From Prolixibacteraceae bacterium (lineage in GTDB: Bacteria > Bacteroidota > Bacteroidia > Bacteroidales > Prolixibacteraceae), in contig DOAQ01000043.1 of the NCBI GenBank assembly GCA_003506435.1, forward strand, positions 1 through 64,000: 64,000 bases of DNA. The letters run 5' to 3'. The translations under genes and the position numbers were made by a program. Below are positions 27,235-37,470 of this stretch, piece after piece. Each line of letters begins with the position of its first letter. Within the stretch, counting starts at the first letter, position 1. Below the pieces are notes generated by a model, which saw nothing but the letters and a program-made list of their open reading frames with translations, was not told where the DNA came from and made no database searches.

Positions 27235-28017
27235 TTAGATATTTTTGGGCTGCTCTCTAATCAACCGGGTTAGTAATTCAAAATCGGAAACACTTAATTG
27301 TTCGGGGCGCAAAGCCAGAAGATCGCTGTGTTTAAGCGCTTCGTCAGTGATCATTGCTTTCAGTGAATTGCGCATGGTTTTTCGCCGCTGGTTAAACGCC
27401 ATTTTTACGACCTGAAAAAATAATTTCTCGTCGCAATCAAGGTGTTGCCTGTCATTTCTGGTCAGGCGGACTACTGCCGATTTTACTTTCGGAGGCGGTA
27501 TAAAAACGTGTTCGCTGACAGTAAAAAGATATTCGATATGGTAGAAAGCCTGGAGCAAAACACTCATTATTCCGTAGGTTTTCGATCCGGGGGGCGCAGC
27601 AATCCGTTCAGCAACTTCTTTTTGTATCATGCCCACAACTTCAGGAATTTGCTCCCGGTTTTCGAGCACTTTAAAAAAGATTTGAGACGAGATATTGTAC
27701 GGGAAATTGCCGATTACCGCAAATGGGCCGGAAAAGTATTTCTGAAGATTCAGCCGTAAAAAATCACCCGATATAATCCGATCCTGAAGTTGAGAAAAGT
27801 GGCTTTGCAGATATTCAACCGACTCGGTGTCAATCTCAATAACGTATGTTTGATAGCTTTTTTCAAGAAGAAATTGGGTGAGTACTCCCATTCCCGGCCC
27901 GACCTCCAAAACATTTGCGATTTGGCTGGCCGACAGGCTTTCAACAATTTTCTGTGCAATATTCTTGTCCTTCAGAAAATGTTGTCCCAGGTTCTTTTTC
28001 GCCCTTACAATGGTCAT
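27235..28017 (-). CDS. rsmA: 16S rRNA (adenine-1518/1519-N6) dimethyltransferase
   Basis: Dimethylates two adjacent adenines in the 3' hairpin of 16S rRNA during late 30S maturation. SAM-binding motif I LEVGPGMGVLTQFL (37-50), acidic EID after strand 2, and motif IV NFPYNIS (104-110), the N-x-P-Y catalytic motif. Begins AKKNLGQHFL as in KsgA proteins. The length of 260 is typical. Transcribed with mgtE. A TATCTTTG box on the minus strand at 28126-28133 may be its -7 element. Confidence 0.96.
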   Translation of the reverse strand: MTIVRAKKNLGQHFLKDKNIAQKIVESLSASQIANVLEVGPGMGVLTQFLLEKSYQTYVIEIDTESVEYLQSHFSQLQDRIISGDFLRLNLQKYFSGPFAVIGNFPYNISSQIFFKVLENREQIPEVVGMIQKEVAERIAAPPGSKTYGIMSVLLQAFYHIEYLFTVSEHVFIPPPKVKSAVVRLTRNDRQHLDCDEKLFFQVVKMAFNQRRKTMRNSLKAMITDEALKHSDLLALRPEQLSVSDFELLTRLIREQPKNI

Positions 28018-28204
28018 TACTTTCGCTGTCGTTCATTTTTATTTCTCTGAAATATCGCGGAATCCCTTCCGTTTTTAAAACAAATATTTATTTTTGTCTA
28101 TACTGCATACCCGTGAGAGGGCGCGCAAAGATAAAAAAGAATAGAGACGGTGCTTTATAAACGCATTTAAAAATAAAGCATTTTCACCAATAAACAAGCC
28201 GGAT

Positions 28205-29191
28205 TTGAAAGAGAAAATATTTAAAGTACTTAAGTTTATTGCTTTCCTTGCCCTTGGTATCGTAATATTCTGGCTGGTTTATAAAGACCAGGACATCCAC
28301 CGCATCAAAAATATCCTGAAAAACGACGTGAATTACTGGTGGATTATTTTTTCACTGTTTTTGGGTTTGCTGAGCCACATTAGCCGGACATTGCGCTGGA
28401 GTCTGATGATCGAACCATTGGGCAAAAAACCTCGGTTACTGAATACTTTTCTGGCTGTGATGGTAGGTTACCTGATGAATTTAGTTTTACCCCGGATGGG
28501 TGAAATCTCGCGCTGCGGGGTGCTGGCACGCTACGAAAAAATCTCGTTTACCAAACTGATCGGGACCGTAGTTACCGAACGCCTGATCGATATGATCATG
28601 CTGTTGTTATTGTTACTGCTGGTGATTTTTACCCAGTTTGGCAAGTTGCTGCATTTCATAAAAAATAATCCTGAAGTACAAGAAAAACTATCCGAAATTC
28701 TATTTTCTCCGTATCTGATTATTGGTGTCGTTTTTATTTTGCTGATTATCTGGATTTGCCGGAGCAGAATAAAAGAAACCAAACTTTTCAAAAAGATAGT
28801 TGAATTCATGAAACAATTTGCCGAAGGGTTTCACTCGATAAAGAACATGAAAAATAAATGGGCTTTCGTAGGACATTCTGTCTTTATATGGCTGATATAT
28901 TATGTGATGCTATACGTGGTTTTCTTTGCGTTCAAGTTTACCTCCGGGTTATCGGCCATGGCCGGGCTTACTACCTTTGTGCTGGCCAGTTTTGGAATGG
29001 TTGCCCCGGTACAGGGAGGAATCGGAGCCTGGCATTTCATGACTATTGAAGCGTTGACACTATATGGGGTCGATAAATCTGACGGAACCGTATTCGCCTT
29101 ACTTGCCCACAGCAGCACCACCGGAATGCTGATTTTGCTGGGGTTGATTGCTTTGCTGGTTTTGCCGTTTATTAACCGGCGCGCCGAATAA
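28205..29191 (+). CDS. Flippase-like / lysylphosphatidylglycerol synthase TM-region protein
   Basis: Integral membrane protein of the UPF0104/LPG-synthase transmembrane family, with eight or so hydrophobic helices and conserved patches RTLRW, NLVLPRMGEISRC, ERLIDM and GGIGAWH. Members without the catalytic domain are thought to move lipids or lipid-linked sugars, but the role is unproven. The only plausible start is TTG at 28205, since the first ATG lies well inside the family's conserved region. It precedes the FtsX-type permease by 24 bases. Confidence 0.82.
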   Translation: MKEKIFKVLKFIAFLALGIVIFWLVYKDQDIHRIKNILKNDVNYWWIIFSLFLGLLSHISRTLRWSLMIEPLGKKPRLLNTFLAVMVGYLMNLVLPRMGEISRCGVLARYEKISFTKLIGTVVTERLIDMIMLLLLLLLVIFTQFGKLLHFIKNNPEVQEKLSEILFSPYLIIGVVFILLIIWICRSRIKETKLFKKIVEFMKQFAEGFHSIKNMKNKWAFVGHSVFIWLIYYVMLYVVFFAFKFTSGLSAMAGLTTFVLASFGMVAPVQGGIGAWHFMTIEALTLYGVDKSDGTVFALLAHSSTTGMLILLGLIALLVLPFINRRAE

Positions 29192-29215
29192 TTTTTGCTT
29201 GTAATAACCAATTGT

Positions 29216-30469
29216 GTGAATACTGAACTTTTTATAGCCCGACGTATTTTTTCATCCGGTGAAGAATCACAGCAACTTTCGCAGCGGATAATAAGGTTGG
29301 CATTGCTGAGTATTGCATTGGGATTGGTGGTTATGATCCTTTCTGTTGCCATTGTTTCTGGTTATAAAAAGGAAATAAGTGATAAAGTTTTTGGTTTCGG
29401 TTCGCACCTTCAGATTGTGAATTTCGACACCAACCAGTCGTATGCTACTGAGCCGATCAGCCAAAATCAACCTTTTCTTGAGGAACTGAAAAACCTCGGA
29501 GGCATAAAACATGTACAGTCTTTTTCGACCAAACCCGGTCTGATAAAAACCGACGATGAAGTACAGGCCATTAATCTGAAAGGGGTAGCCGCTGATTTTG
29601 ACTGGGAATTTTTTCGGGAGAATAGGGTGGACGGTGAAATAATCGATGTTAGCGATTCTGTCCCTTCAAAAAGTATCTGGATTTCGCAACAGATTGCTTC
29701 GATGTTGAGGCTGAAACTGGGCGATGAAATTCTGATGTTTTTTATCAATGAAAAAGAACGAATTCCACGCAACCGCATTTTTACCATTTCCGGAATATTC
29801 CAAACCGGGCTGGAAGAATTCGATAAAATGTTTGCCCTGGTTGATATGCGGCATATTCAACGGCTCAACAACTGGGAAAGCGACGAAATAAGCGGTTTCG
29901 AAATAATGCTCGATGACATTTCGACCATTGGCCTGCACGAGATGCAGGTGCGCGATATGGTGGTCAACCACATGGTTGAGAATGCGCCGATCCTAAAAGT
30001 GGTCAATATCATTGCCAAATATCCGCAAATGTTTGACTGGTTGCGGTTGCTCGATATGAACGTGTGGGTACTTCTTTCCCTTATTGTTGTTGTGGCCGGG
30101 TTCAATATGGTTTCAAGTTTGCTGGTCATCATTCTCGAACGTACCCGGATGATAGGCATCCTCAAATCGTTGGGACAACCTGACTGGAGTATCCGCAAAG
30201 TGTTTTTGTACCTTTCCGGCATGCTGATTTCACGGGCGCTTGTATGGGGCAACCTGCTGGGAATTGTCCTTTGTTTGCTGCAACAGCATTTCCATATAAT
30301 ACAACTCGATCCGGCGACATATTATGTTTCTGCGGTCCCCATAAACTTTTCGTTATTCCATTTGTTTTTGCTAAACATCGGTACGATAATCGTTACCATT
30401 CTGATGCTGATTGTTCCAACTTGGTTTATCACACGAATTTCGCCTGAAAAAACAGTTCGGTTCGATTAG
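29216..30469 (+). CDS. FtsX-type ABC transporter permease (LolC/LolE-like)
   Basis: Inner-membrane permease of the lipoprotein-releasing or MacB-like class: N-terminal helix (about residues 15-40), a large periplasmic domain (about 45-275) and three C-terminal helices in an FtsX domain (MVSSLLVIILERTRMIGILKSLGQ). GTG at 29216 gives the typical NTELFIARR start; a TTG at 29195 is an alternative. No ATP-binding partner is next to it, as is common for Bacteroidota LolC/E homologues. Confidence 0.85.
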   Translation: MNTELFIARRIFSSGEESQQLSQRIIRLALLSIALGLVVMILSVAIVSGYKKEISDKVFGFGSHLQIVNFDTNQSYATEPISQNQPFLEELKNLGGIKHVQSFSTKPGLIKTDDEVQAINLKGVAADFDWEFFRENRVDGEIIDVSDSVPSKSIWISQQIASMLRLKLGDEILMFFINEKERIPRNRIFTISGIFQTGLEEFDKMFALVDMRHIQRLNNWESDEISGFEIMLDDISTIGLHEMQVRDMVVNHMVENAPILKVVNIIAKYPQMFDWLRLLDMNVWVLLSLIVVVAGFNMVSSLLVIILERTRMIGILKSLGQPDWSIRKVFLYLSGMLISRALVWGNLLGIVLCLLQQHFHIIQLDPATYYVSAVPINFSLFHLFLLNIGTIIVTILMLIVPTWFITRISPEKTVRFD

Positions 30470-30503
30470 CGGACAGTTTTTTTGAGAACAAAATTTTGAC
30501 GAA

Positions 30504-30866
30504 ATGTTTTTAACCGGTTTTTCAAGCCCTTTCATATCAATCTTCCTGGCAATTGTTTTGCCATGGTTGCTTGTTTTTTTTGGAAAAGGCACCGCCCGGC
30601 AGATCATTCTCGATTCAAAAGAGATCTTCCATTTTCAGGAAAACCGTATTGAAAAACCAAATGATTCCGAAACATTTTCCTTCTCAAAAGCTGAAAAAGA
30701 ACCAACAGATAAACGGTTTTTAGTTTTTATTGAGACAGACAAAACCTGTTTTCTGTTTCTAAATGAACAACCGAAACACACGCATCCGGTAAGTAATGTA
30801 AGTTTAATCAGCCAGACGGTCAGTGTATCCGGAACCCGGGCGCCTCCGCAGATGTTTACAATTTAG
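30504..30866 (+). CDS. Small single-pass membrane protein, unknown
   Basis: A 120-residue reading frame between the permease and a TonB receptor gene. Residues 9-28 form one hydrophobic helix; the rest is polar and carries no motif I know. It starts 34 bases after the permease stop. It may act with the TonB-dependent receptor 95 bases downstream or may be a spurious frame; length and position make a real gene somewhat more likely. Confidence 0.5.
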   Translation: MFLTGFSSPFISIFLAIVLPWLLVFFGKGTARQIILDSKEIFHFQENRIEKPNDSETFSFSKAEKEPTDKRFLVFIETDKTCFLFLNEQPKHTHPVSNVSLISQTVSVSGTRAPPQMFTI

Positions 30867-30961
30867 CAAACGACCTTCGATTCAGGTAAAAACTATTTTC
30901 CTGTGTGTCGTCGGTCCCCCTAATCAACTAAAATTCATTGTAAACATTAAAAAATTTAAAC

Positions 30962-33154
30962 ATGACTTTTTTAAAAAAGGCAGGTTTTATTGCACTTACT
31001 TTTTTATTTGCAATAAGCCTGAAAGCGCAATATTCAATCTCCGGAAAAATTATGAATGCTGAAAACAGCGAAGCGCTCACCGGAGCCCATGTCTATTTGC
31101 AGGGAACCGCATTGGGCGCGGCCTCCGGCAACGACGGAGAATTTACCATTCAGGGGATTTCAGAAGGAAACTATATTGTAAGGGTCAGCTTCTTTGGATT
31201 CGAAACGCAGGAGCAAACACTCGAAATTACAGGCGATATCAACGATTTCAAAAGTGAACTGAAACCAACCAGTATTGACCTGAATGCGGTGGTTGTTACC
31301 GGAACCCGTACGGAAAAAACCTTAAAAAACACTCCTGTTCTGACCCATGTGATTGGGAAAGATGCACTCGAATCGCAGGCCGTCACGTATCTTCCGCAGG
31401 TGCTGGCGCAAGGTGATGCGTCGTTTGAGATGTTCAGGGACAATACGGTAAACACGTTCAGTCTCGATGGCCTTGGCGCTGAATACATTTTATTTCTGGT
31501 TGACGGAGAACGTATCGCGGGCGAAACCAAAGGCACTGTTGAAGTATCGCGTATTAACCCGGAAAATATAGAGCGGGTGGAAATGATCAAAGGAGCTGCA
31601 TCAACACTTTACGGAAGCAATGCTATTGGCGGAGTGGTGAACGTTATCACTAAATCGGTGTCGCAACCGGTTGAGCTGCGTGCCGGTGTGAAAACAGCCC
31701 TGTTTACCGATCCGGCAGAAGATAAAGGACGGTCTGATGATTATTATTTTGGCAACATCAACCTTTCCGGTAATAAACTTTCATCATTTACCGACTTCAA
31801 GGTAAATCATTACGCTCCGTACGATTTGAGCGAAGGAGCCGGTATTTACGGCATCATGACACAGGAAAAGGAAAATAACTTTGTAATTAATCAGAAACTG
31901 ACTTACCGCGCCAGCGACAAATTTTCGGTTTCTGCAAAAGCATCGTTTTTTCAACTGAACACCGATTACAAGTTGGAAAATTATCCCGACAAGCTGAGCC
32001 GCGATTTCACATGGGGGGCAAAAGCCAGTTATTATCCGTCGGCAAAGGCCAAATACGAGTTGTCGTACAATTCCGACCACAATAAAATTTATGATGTGGA
32101 AAATGATGCCGATCACCTTGATTACGACAATCTTTACAACAACCTGCGCCTTTTGTCTACTTTGAAACTGTTGAAAAACAATACACTTACCGGTGGTTTC
32201 GAGTATGTGAATGAAACGCAGTCGTCGGTTCAGAACAATATTGACGACAAAACGCAGGACAATGTTATTCTCTACGCACAGGATGAATACGAGGTAAACG
32301 ACCTGCTGACCCTGACCGGAGGCGCCCGCATGGAATTTCATTCCGTTTACGGCGACCATTTCACACCGCAGATCAGTGCCATGCTGAGTCCCGGAAATTT
32401 CAAGGTTCGCGGCAGCTACGGGAAAGGTTTCCGTGCGCCAACTGTGAAAGAATTGTATACCGACCACTATCGGATACCGGTGCCCGGAGCGCCCTTCCCG
32501 ATGTACCTTGATGGAAATGCCGACCTGAAGCCGGAAGAAAGCAATTACTATTCGGCTTCGGTGCAGTATGCGAACGAGAAAATAGATGTTTCTGCCATTT
32601 ATTCGGTCAATGAGATTTCGAACCTGATTACCACCGACTCGATTTACAAAGTAGTGATGGACTTTACTGTAATTCCGCCCAGACCTTCGGAAATTGACTA
32701 CATGTATTCGAATGTTGAAGAAGCGCGAATTTCGAGCCTGAGCTTTTTGCTGAAATACCGGCTGACCGATGATCTGACTTTTTCCGCTTCGTTGAAATAC
32801 AGTGACCCAAAAAATCTGACGACAGATGACGATTTGCTAAATATCAGGAAGAACAATGCACGTTTTAACCTCGATTACCGGAAAACCTTCGATAATTACC
32901 GGTTGGATGTAAATCTGAACAGCAGTTATTACGGAGAGAAAACAGTTGCTGATATTTACAGTCAGCAAGGTGGAATCAAAGAATTAGATGGTTTCAACCT
33001 TTGGAAACTGACAACCACTCACACGTTCAACAACCGTTTTACAGTCACTTTAGGGGTCAACAATATTTTTGATGTTACTGACGAAGAACCTAAATATTTT
33101 AACCTGACTACACCGGGAAGGATGTATGTTTTAGGTTTATCAGTGAACTTGTAA
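30962..33154 (+). CDS. TonB-dependent receptor (CirA/BtuB-like) with carboxypeptidase-regulatory-like domain
   Basis: Outer-membrane receptor: signal peptide (residues 1-21), a beta-sandwich domain (about 22-105, SGKIMNAENSEALTGAHVYL), TonB box-like VVVTGTRTEKTLK (about 108-120), plug (about 120-230, IKGAASTLYGSNAIGGVVNVITK) and a 22-strand barrel. At 730 residues it is of the siderophore/vitamin/metal class rather than SusC. No SusD follows. I looked for a cobalamin riboswitch in the 95-base leader and saw none. The gene ends in a very strong hairpin terminator. Confidence 0.93.
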   Translation: MTFLKKAGFIALTFLFAISLKAQYSISGKIMNAENSEALTGAHVYLQGTALGAASGNDGEFTIQGISEGNYIVRVSFFGFETQEQTLEITGDINDFKSELKPTSIDLNAVVVTGTRTEKTLKNTPVLTHVIGKDALESQAVTYLPQVLAQGDASFEMFRDNTVNTFSLDGLGAEYILFLVDGERIAGETKGTVEVSRINPENIERVEMIKGAASTLYGSNAIGGVVNVITKSVSQPVELRAGVKTALFTDPAEDKGRSDDYYFGNINLSGNKLSSFTDFKVNHYAPYDLSEGAGIYGIMTQEKENNFVINQKLTYRASDKFSVSAKASFFQLNTDYKLENYPDKLSRDFTWGAKASYYPSAKAKYELSYNSDHNKIYDVENDADHLDYDNLYNNLRLLSTLKLLKNNTLTGGFEYVNETQSSVQNNIDDKTQDNVILYAQDEYEVNDLLTLTGGARMEFHSVYGDHFTPQISAMLSPGNFKVRGSYGKGFRAPTVKELYTDHYRIPVPGAPFPMYLDGNADLKPEESNYYSASVQYANEKIDVSAIYSVNEISNLITTDSIYKVVMDFTVIPPRPSEIDYMYSNVEEARISSLSFLLKYRLTDDLTFSASLKYSDPKNLTTDDDLLNIRKNNARFNLDYRKTFDNYRLDVNLNSSYYGEKTVADIYSQQGGIKELDGFNLWKLTTTHTFNNRFTVTLGVNNIFDVTDEEPKYFNLTTPGRMYVLGLSVNL

Positions 33155-33173
33155 GCTGGTATTTGTAGATTGG

Positions 33174-33235
33174 TTATCCTGAAATCAGTGAAGAATTTCA
33201 ATAATTCTTCACTGATTTCAGGATAATACTTTTTT
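33174..33235 (+). terminator. 24-bp perfect hairpin terminator after the TonB receptor
   Basis: A perfect 24-bp inverted repeat (33174-33197 with 33203-33226), loop of five bases, followed by TACTTTTTT. Starts 19 bases after the receptor stop codon. Confidence 0.9.
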
Positions 33236-33341
33236 GTATCAATTGCTGTTTGTCAAATAATTGCAAAGAATTCAGGGAGATGAACTCAGAAAATTGCACT
33301 CTCCGGCCAGCAATTGTTCTTTTGTTTTTTTATCTTTAATC

Positions 33342-33980
33342 ATGCTAAACGGGTTTGTAAAATTTTTAGCCGAAGCATTGGACGGTGAGCTTCCCGGAGT
33401 GAAAGCACACCGGAAACTGATTTCACCGGGACGTGAACTCTCGTATCCGGCTGATGATGCTCCTGAAATAAAACACAGCGGAGTATTGTTCCTGCTTTTT
33501 CCCGACAAAGACAGGCTTTTTACCTGCCTGATAAAACGTCCTTCAAGTATGAAACATCATCCGGGACAAATTGGCTTTCCGGGAGGGAAGGTGGAAAAAA
33601 ACGATTCGTCGTCGCAGATGGCCGCCATGCGTGAAGCAGAAGAAGAGGTTGGCCTTACGTCCGGTTCGTACCGGATTATTGGTAAACTTTCCGATTTGTA
33701 TATTCAAGTCAGCAATTTTATCATTCACCCTTACGTAGCGTGGGTGGACAGAAAACCGGTTTTTACGCTGAATAATTCGGAAGTGGAAGATATTATCCTT
33801 TTCCCGATTCAGGATTTTATGGAAAATGAGCATTTTGCTGAAACAGAAATAATGACCTTCACTGGTCTTGTGAAAGTGCCGTATTACCCCTTTAATGGTG
33901 AAATAATATGGGGTGCAACAGCAATGATTTTATCGGAATATTTCGAGATTATAAAGCACTATCAGTCAACTCCGGAATAG
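33342..33980 (+). CDS. Nudix hydrolase, probable CoA pyrophosphatase
   Basis: Nudix enzyme with a complete box (GGKVEKND, then MREAEEEVGL) preceded by HHPGQIGFPGG, the arrangement of coenzyme A diphosphatases (NudL-like). ATG at 33342 gives 212 residues; an upstream in-frame ATG at 33261 would add 27 residues that do not look like protein. Its 3' end overlaps the convergent MltF-like gene by 32 bases. The CoA substrate is inferred from the family pattern. Confidence 0.85.
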   Translation: MLNGFVKFLAEALDGELPGVKAHRKLISPGRELSYPADDAPEIKHSGVLFLLFPDKDRLFTCLIKRPSSMKHHPGQIGFPGGKVEKNDSSSQMAAMREAEEEVGLTSGSYRIIGKLSDLYIQVSNFIIHPYVAWVDRKPVFTLNNSEVEDIILFPIQDFMENEHFAETEIMTFTGLVKVPYYPFNGEIIWGATAMILSEYFEIIKHYQSTPE

Positions 33981-35382
33981 CATTTTTGTAATGCATGTAA
34001 ATAGAAATCACGTTGTTTACAAAATTGTATGGCTCACTGCCCTGACAATATCCCCATTTCACAGTTCGGTCTCTGTAAAATTTGGCAGATGATTTATTCA
34101 GCATGAAATAATCCACATTGTCGTCCCATTTTGCGGGGTCTTTATCGTATTTTTTTGCCAGACGCCGGGCATCTATAACATGGCCAAGTCCTACATTATA
34201 GGCTGCCAGCACAAATTTTATCCGTTCGGTCGAATCCGGTACGTCGGAGATAAACTGTTCATCGAGCCATTTCAGGTTTTTAATTCCTGCCCGGATGTTC
34301 ATCCGGGGATCTTGAATGTCGCCGACGTTGTACGTTTCGGCAGTTTCGGGCATCAGTTGCATCAATCCGTAAGCGCCGGCCCACGATTGTGCTTCGGGAT
34401 TAAATTGCGATTCCTTGTAAATGATGGCAGCAATCAGGCGCCAGTCGAACCCTGTTCCTGCACATTCTTCCTTTATCATATCATCGAATTCAGAAAACCG
34501 TCCTTTTAGCGAGTGATAATCGTTATTCACCATCAGGCTTGAGCGGCTGTTTTCGAAATATTTTTGGTAAAGAATGCGGAATTTGGATGTTCCGGAAAAA
34601 TTAACGATCCACGCGTTCAGGTATTCCAGCCACCCTGATGAGCCTTTTCTGACAGCCCATGCAATGTTTTGCGGAAAGCTTACCGGGGTTTTCACATCCA
34701 GGTTGGGATAGTACGTCTGGTTCACCCTGGCCACATTTTCGTCGCAAACTGTAAAATCGATTTCTCCTTTGGCAACCATTGCCACCAATTGTTCAACCCC
34801 GTAAATACTGTCCGGCTGAATGATTATATCTTCCCCGATTTCTTCCGAGAGATGGAGCATCCGCCGGTAATACGATGAGTTGTTCTGGACATGAACCGTT
34901 TTTCCGGCCAGATCAAGTTGGTTTCGTATCAGGTGATTTTCAATACTCATTGCCGACATTTGCCTGTATTTTTCAGGTTTCCGCTGAACCAGCACCTGTC
35001 GTGTCTGCATCAGGGGAACTGTAAACTCGGCTGCTTCGAGGCGGGTTTTGGTGATGATCAGGTTTTTGGCAATAAGATCAAACTTTTTCCGTCGCAAACC
35101 GCGAAAAGTTTCATCCATGTTGTTGGTGACCATTATTTCGAGTTTAACATGCATATCTTTGGCCAGCTCCTGCAACAGTTCGTATTGAAAGCCCATGGGA
35201 TTGCCTTTGTAGACAAAATAGCTGGTCGAATTATAATCGACCACGACCCGCAGCTTTCCTGATTCAAGAATTCGCTTTAATTCGTGGTCGCGAACTATAT
35301 CTGCTTTGCTATCAATTTTTTCCCAGTTACAGGACGGGAAAAGAACAGTGATAAAAAGTATAAATATGAAAAAATTCTTCAT
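33949..35382 (-). CDS. MltF-like membrane-bound lytic murein transglycosylase
   Basis: Lipoprotein (cleavage before Cys18, LFPSC) with an N-terminal extracellular-solute-binding-protein family 3 module (about residues 35-270, GKLRVVVDYNSTSYF) and a C-terminal SLT lysozyme-like domain (about 295-420) with catalytic Glu in IIYKESQFNPEAQSW and GAYGLMQLMP. It cleaves peptidoglycan glycan strands with 1,6-anhydro ends and the sensor part may respond to muropeptides. The length of 477 is typical. It follows the porin gene by 18 bases on the same strand. Confidence 0.92.
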   Translation of the reverse strand: MKNFFIFILFITVLFPSCNWEKIDSKADIVRDHELKRILESGKLRVVVDYNSTSYFVYKGNPMGFQYELLQELAKDMHVKLEIMVTNNMDETFRGLRRKKFDLIAKNLIITKTRLEAAEFTVPLMQTRQVLVQRKPEKYRQMSAMSIENHLIRNQLDLAGKTVHVQNNSSYYRRMLHLSEEIGEDIIIQPDSIYGVEQLVAMVAKGEIDFTVCDENVARVNQTYYPNLDVKTPVSFPQNIAWAVRKGSSGWLEYLNAWIVNFSGTSKFRILYQKYFENSRSSLMVNNDYHSLKGRFSEFDDMIKEECAGTGFDWRLIAAIIYKESQFNPEAQSWAGAYGLMQLMPETAETYNVGDIQDPRMNIRAGIKNLKWLDEQFISDVPDSTERIKFVLAAYNVGLGHVIDARRLAKKYDKDPAKWDDNVDYFMLNKSSAKFYRDRTVKWGYCQGSEPYNFVNNVISIYMHYKNAIPELTDSAL

Positions 35383-35400
35383 TCAGATAATGGTTAATGC

Positions 35401-37470
35401 TTAGTTGTAAAACGACCAGGCGACACCAATCCGGTATGTTCTTTTGTAGAGCGGATACGAAGGGGCAGCCCAGAAGTTACCATCCAGCAGGTCGGAAGTT
35501 ACATTCATCAGGTTAAAAAATGCCCTCGTTCGTTTTAGTTTCAGGTTTACATGGAAATCCACAAAAGGGTAATTTCCTATTTTTTGTTCGTTCTGCAGGT
35601 AAAATCTGGCAGTGGAGGGTTCAAAAGCGTCGGCATAAAATTCGGTTGTGTACCGGGTATCAACCCCCATCTGGAAGTGCATTACCTTCGAAATTACAGT
35701 TCTGTAATTCAGGCTCAGAAAGGCCGCAAAATCGGGTAGGTGGATGTAGTTGGTTTCGCTGGCTGACTGCCACAAAACACGTGAACGCACCAGCCAGTGG
35801 GTGCTTTCAAAATCCTTGTCGAGCCAGGCCGAAAGAATCAGTAATTCGCCGTTGGCCTGAGATGGCAGCGCATTTTCATCATTGTAAATATAATTGCCAA
35901 TCAGTGCATAGTTGGCGCCGAGGCTTGCCTTGTATTTTTTAGAATTAATTTTTCCGCGGATAATCATTTCGTTGATATTGTTGAAATGGTTCCTCCAGCG
36001 AAAATGGTTCGAGAAATAATTCTGTTCAAAATAATCGGGGACCAGTGTTTTCAGGCTTCCTTCAACCCGAAGCGAAGTGGTGTCGTTACCAATTTTCAAA
36101 GGTTTGTTGATGTAGCCTTCCAGCTCAGTCTGTCCGCTCCGGTAACCCGCAAAATACATTTTCCCGCTTGCGTTCCATTGCCAGAATTTTCCTTCCATAC
36201 GATGAATGGCGCCACCCAGGTAACTGTTGCTTTGTTTGCGGTCGTAGCTGTATTTCACGCTCGGTGCAATATCCCATGTATATCCCGGAAGAATAAAACG
36301 CCCGTCCTGTAAATTGTACCGTTCGGGAAGCTCAAGAATAAACTCCTCTGAAACGTTGTCCATCTCCGGAAAACGGTACCACAACTGGTCGAAGCCAATA
36401 AAAGCCCGTTTGCCGAAAGTATATTTCCTGTCGGGTGCTTCGTGAAATTTAATCTGAAACACATTGGAGAGGCGTGAGTATTTTGTTTCGTCATCCGTTT
36501 CCGCTGCATTCAGGTATTTATTTTCGAAAAAGCCATCCGTTACATCTGTTTTTTTGAAGCCGCGCTTGTTGCCTGAAAGTTCAAACTCGTAAATAAAACT
36601 GGTGCGCGGGATAAATTTTTCCGTAATATATTCTTCGTCCTCCTTATCTTCCACATATTTTCCGATACGGTACTCGCCGGAAAGACGAACGGTATTGTTG
36701 GTCAGTTCGCCATAAGCATCATCCATTCTCAGGTTCAGTTGTTCGTCCATCAGATTTTGTCCGGGCTCAACTCCTCCGTCTTCTTCCGTTTGTACTCGGT
36801 TGAAAATTACATTTCCGTGAACCACGACTTTATCAGCCTGATAACTTCCAAATAAGCCAACGTTATGGTATTTGCTGTCATCATCATCGCTATCGTAGAA
36901 CCCTTTTGAACGGGCCTGATTATAGAAAAAAGCCAGATTCAATTTTTCATTTACATTTTGCGAATGAAAAACATTAAACCGGGTTTCCGTTCGCAGGTTT
37001 TTATTTTCACTTTGGCTGTAATCGAGCAGCGAATAAGGGGTTGTAGTGTTGAAATATTGAATTTGTGAAGGAAGAATTGCGTATGCGTCGAAGGTGCGGA
37101 AAAAATAAAAATCGGAATTATACTTTCGCTTGAAAAAATCGTTTGAAATATAAGCCCCGCCAAGTATACCGGTAAATGTATTCGAAAAGCTGATTTTATT
37201 ATACGGTTGATAATCCTGAAAAAAAGTCATGGCAGTATCCAGTTCCGATTTTTCAAATGTTGCTCCGTAGTCGGACAGTTGCCAGTTTTTTATAATTGAA
37301 GGGACTGATTGTTTTTGCTGAATAGAGTCTTCATTCGCTATGCCTGTGGATTCAGGGCGTGTTGTCTCACTGAAGCCTCTGTCATTTGAACGTTTTAGTC
37401 TTTCCTGCGCCGACAGGAAACCGCAGGCAAATATCAGCAATATAATTGTATAGCTTAGTCTCTGAATCAT
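35401..37470 (-). CDS. Putative outer-membrane porin (Porin_10 type)
   Basis: Large outer-membrane beta-barrel: signal peptide MIQRLSYTIILLIFACGFLSAQ, then a barrel of alternating aromatic/hydrophobic strands ending in a C-terminal aromatic (SFYN). It resembles the Bacteroidota putative porin family. ATG at 37470 begins the signal peptide; an earlier frame start at 37497 is less plausible because a TATCTTTG box (minus strand, 37478-37485) sits right before 37470, which would give an almost leaderless message. Substrate unknown. Confidence 0.82.
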   Translation of the reverse strand: MIQRLSYTIILLIFACGFLSAQERLKRSNDRGFSETTRPESTGIANEDSIQQKQSVPSIIKNWQLSDYGATFEKSELDTAMTFFQDYQPYNKISFSNTFTGILGGAYISNDFFKRKYNSDFYFFRTFDAYAILPSQIQYFNTTTPYSLLDYSQSENKNLRTETRFNVFHSQNVNEKLNLAFFYNQARSKGFYDSDDDDSKYHNVGLFGSYQADKVVVHGNVIFNRVQTEEDGGVEPGQNLMDEQLNLRMDDAYGELTNNTVRLSGEYRIGKYVEDKEDEEYITEKFIPRTSFIYEFELSGNKRGFKKTDVTDGFFENKYLNAAETDDETKYSRLSNVFQIKFHEAPDRKYTFGKRAFIGFDQLWYRFPEMDNVSEEFILELPERYNLQDGRFILPGYTWDIAPSVKYSYDRKQSNSYLGGAIHRMEGKFWQWNASGKMYFAGYRSGQTELEGYINKPLKIGNDTTSLRVEGSLKTLVPDYFEQNYFSNHFRWRNHFNNINEMIIRGKINSKKYKASLGANYALIGNYIYNDENALPSQANGELLILSAWLDKDFESTHWLVRSRVLWQSASETNYIHLPDFAAFLSLNYRTVISKVMHFQMGVDTRYTTEFYADAFEPSTARFYLQNEQKIGNYPFVDFHVNLKLKRTRAFFNLMNVTSDLLDGNFWAAPSYPLYKRTYRIGVAWSFYN

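Noticed and set aside
30867..30961. Cobalamin or TPP riboswitch before the TonB receptor
   Set aside because: The leader is only 95 bases and I see none of the conserved core boxes.
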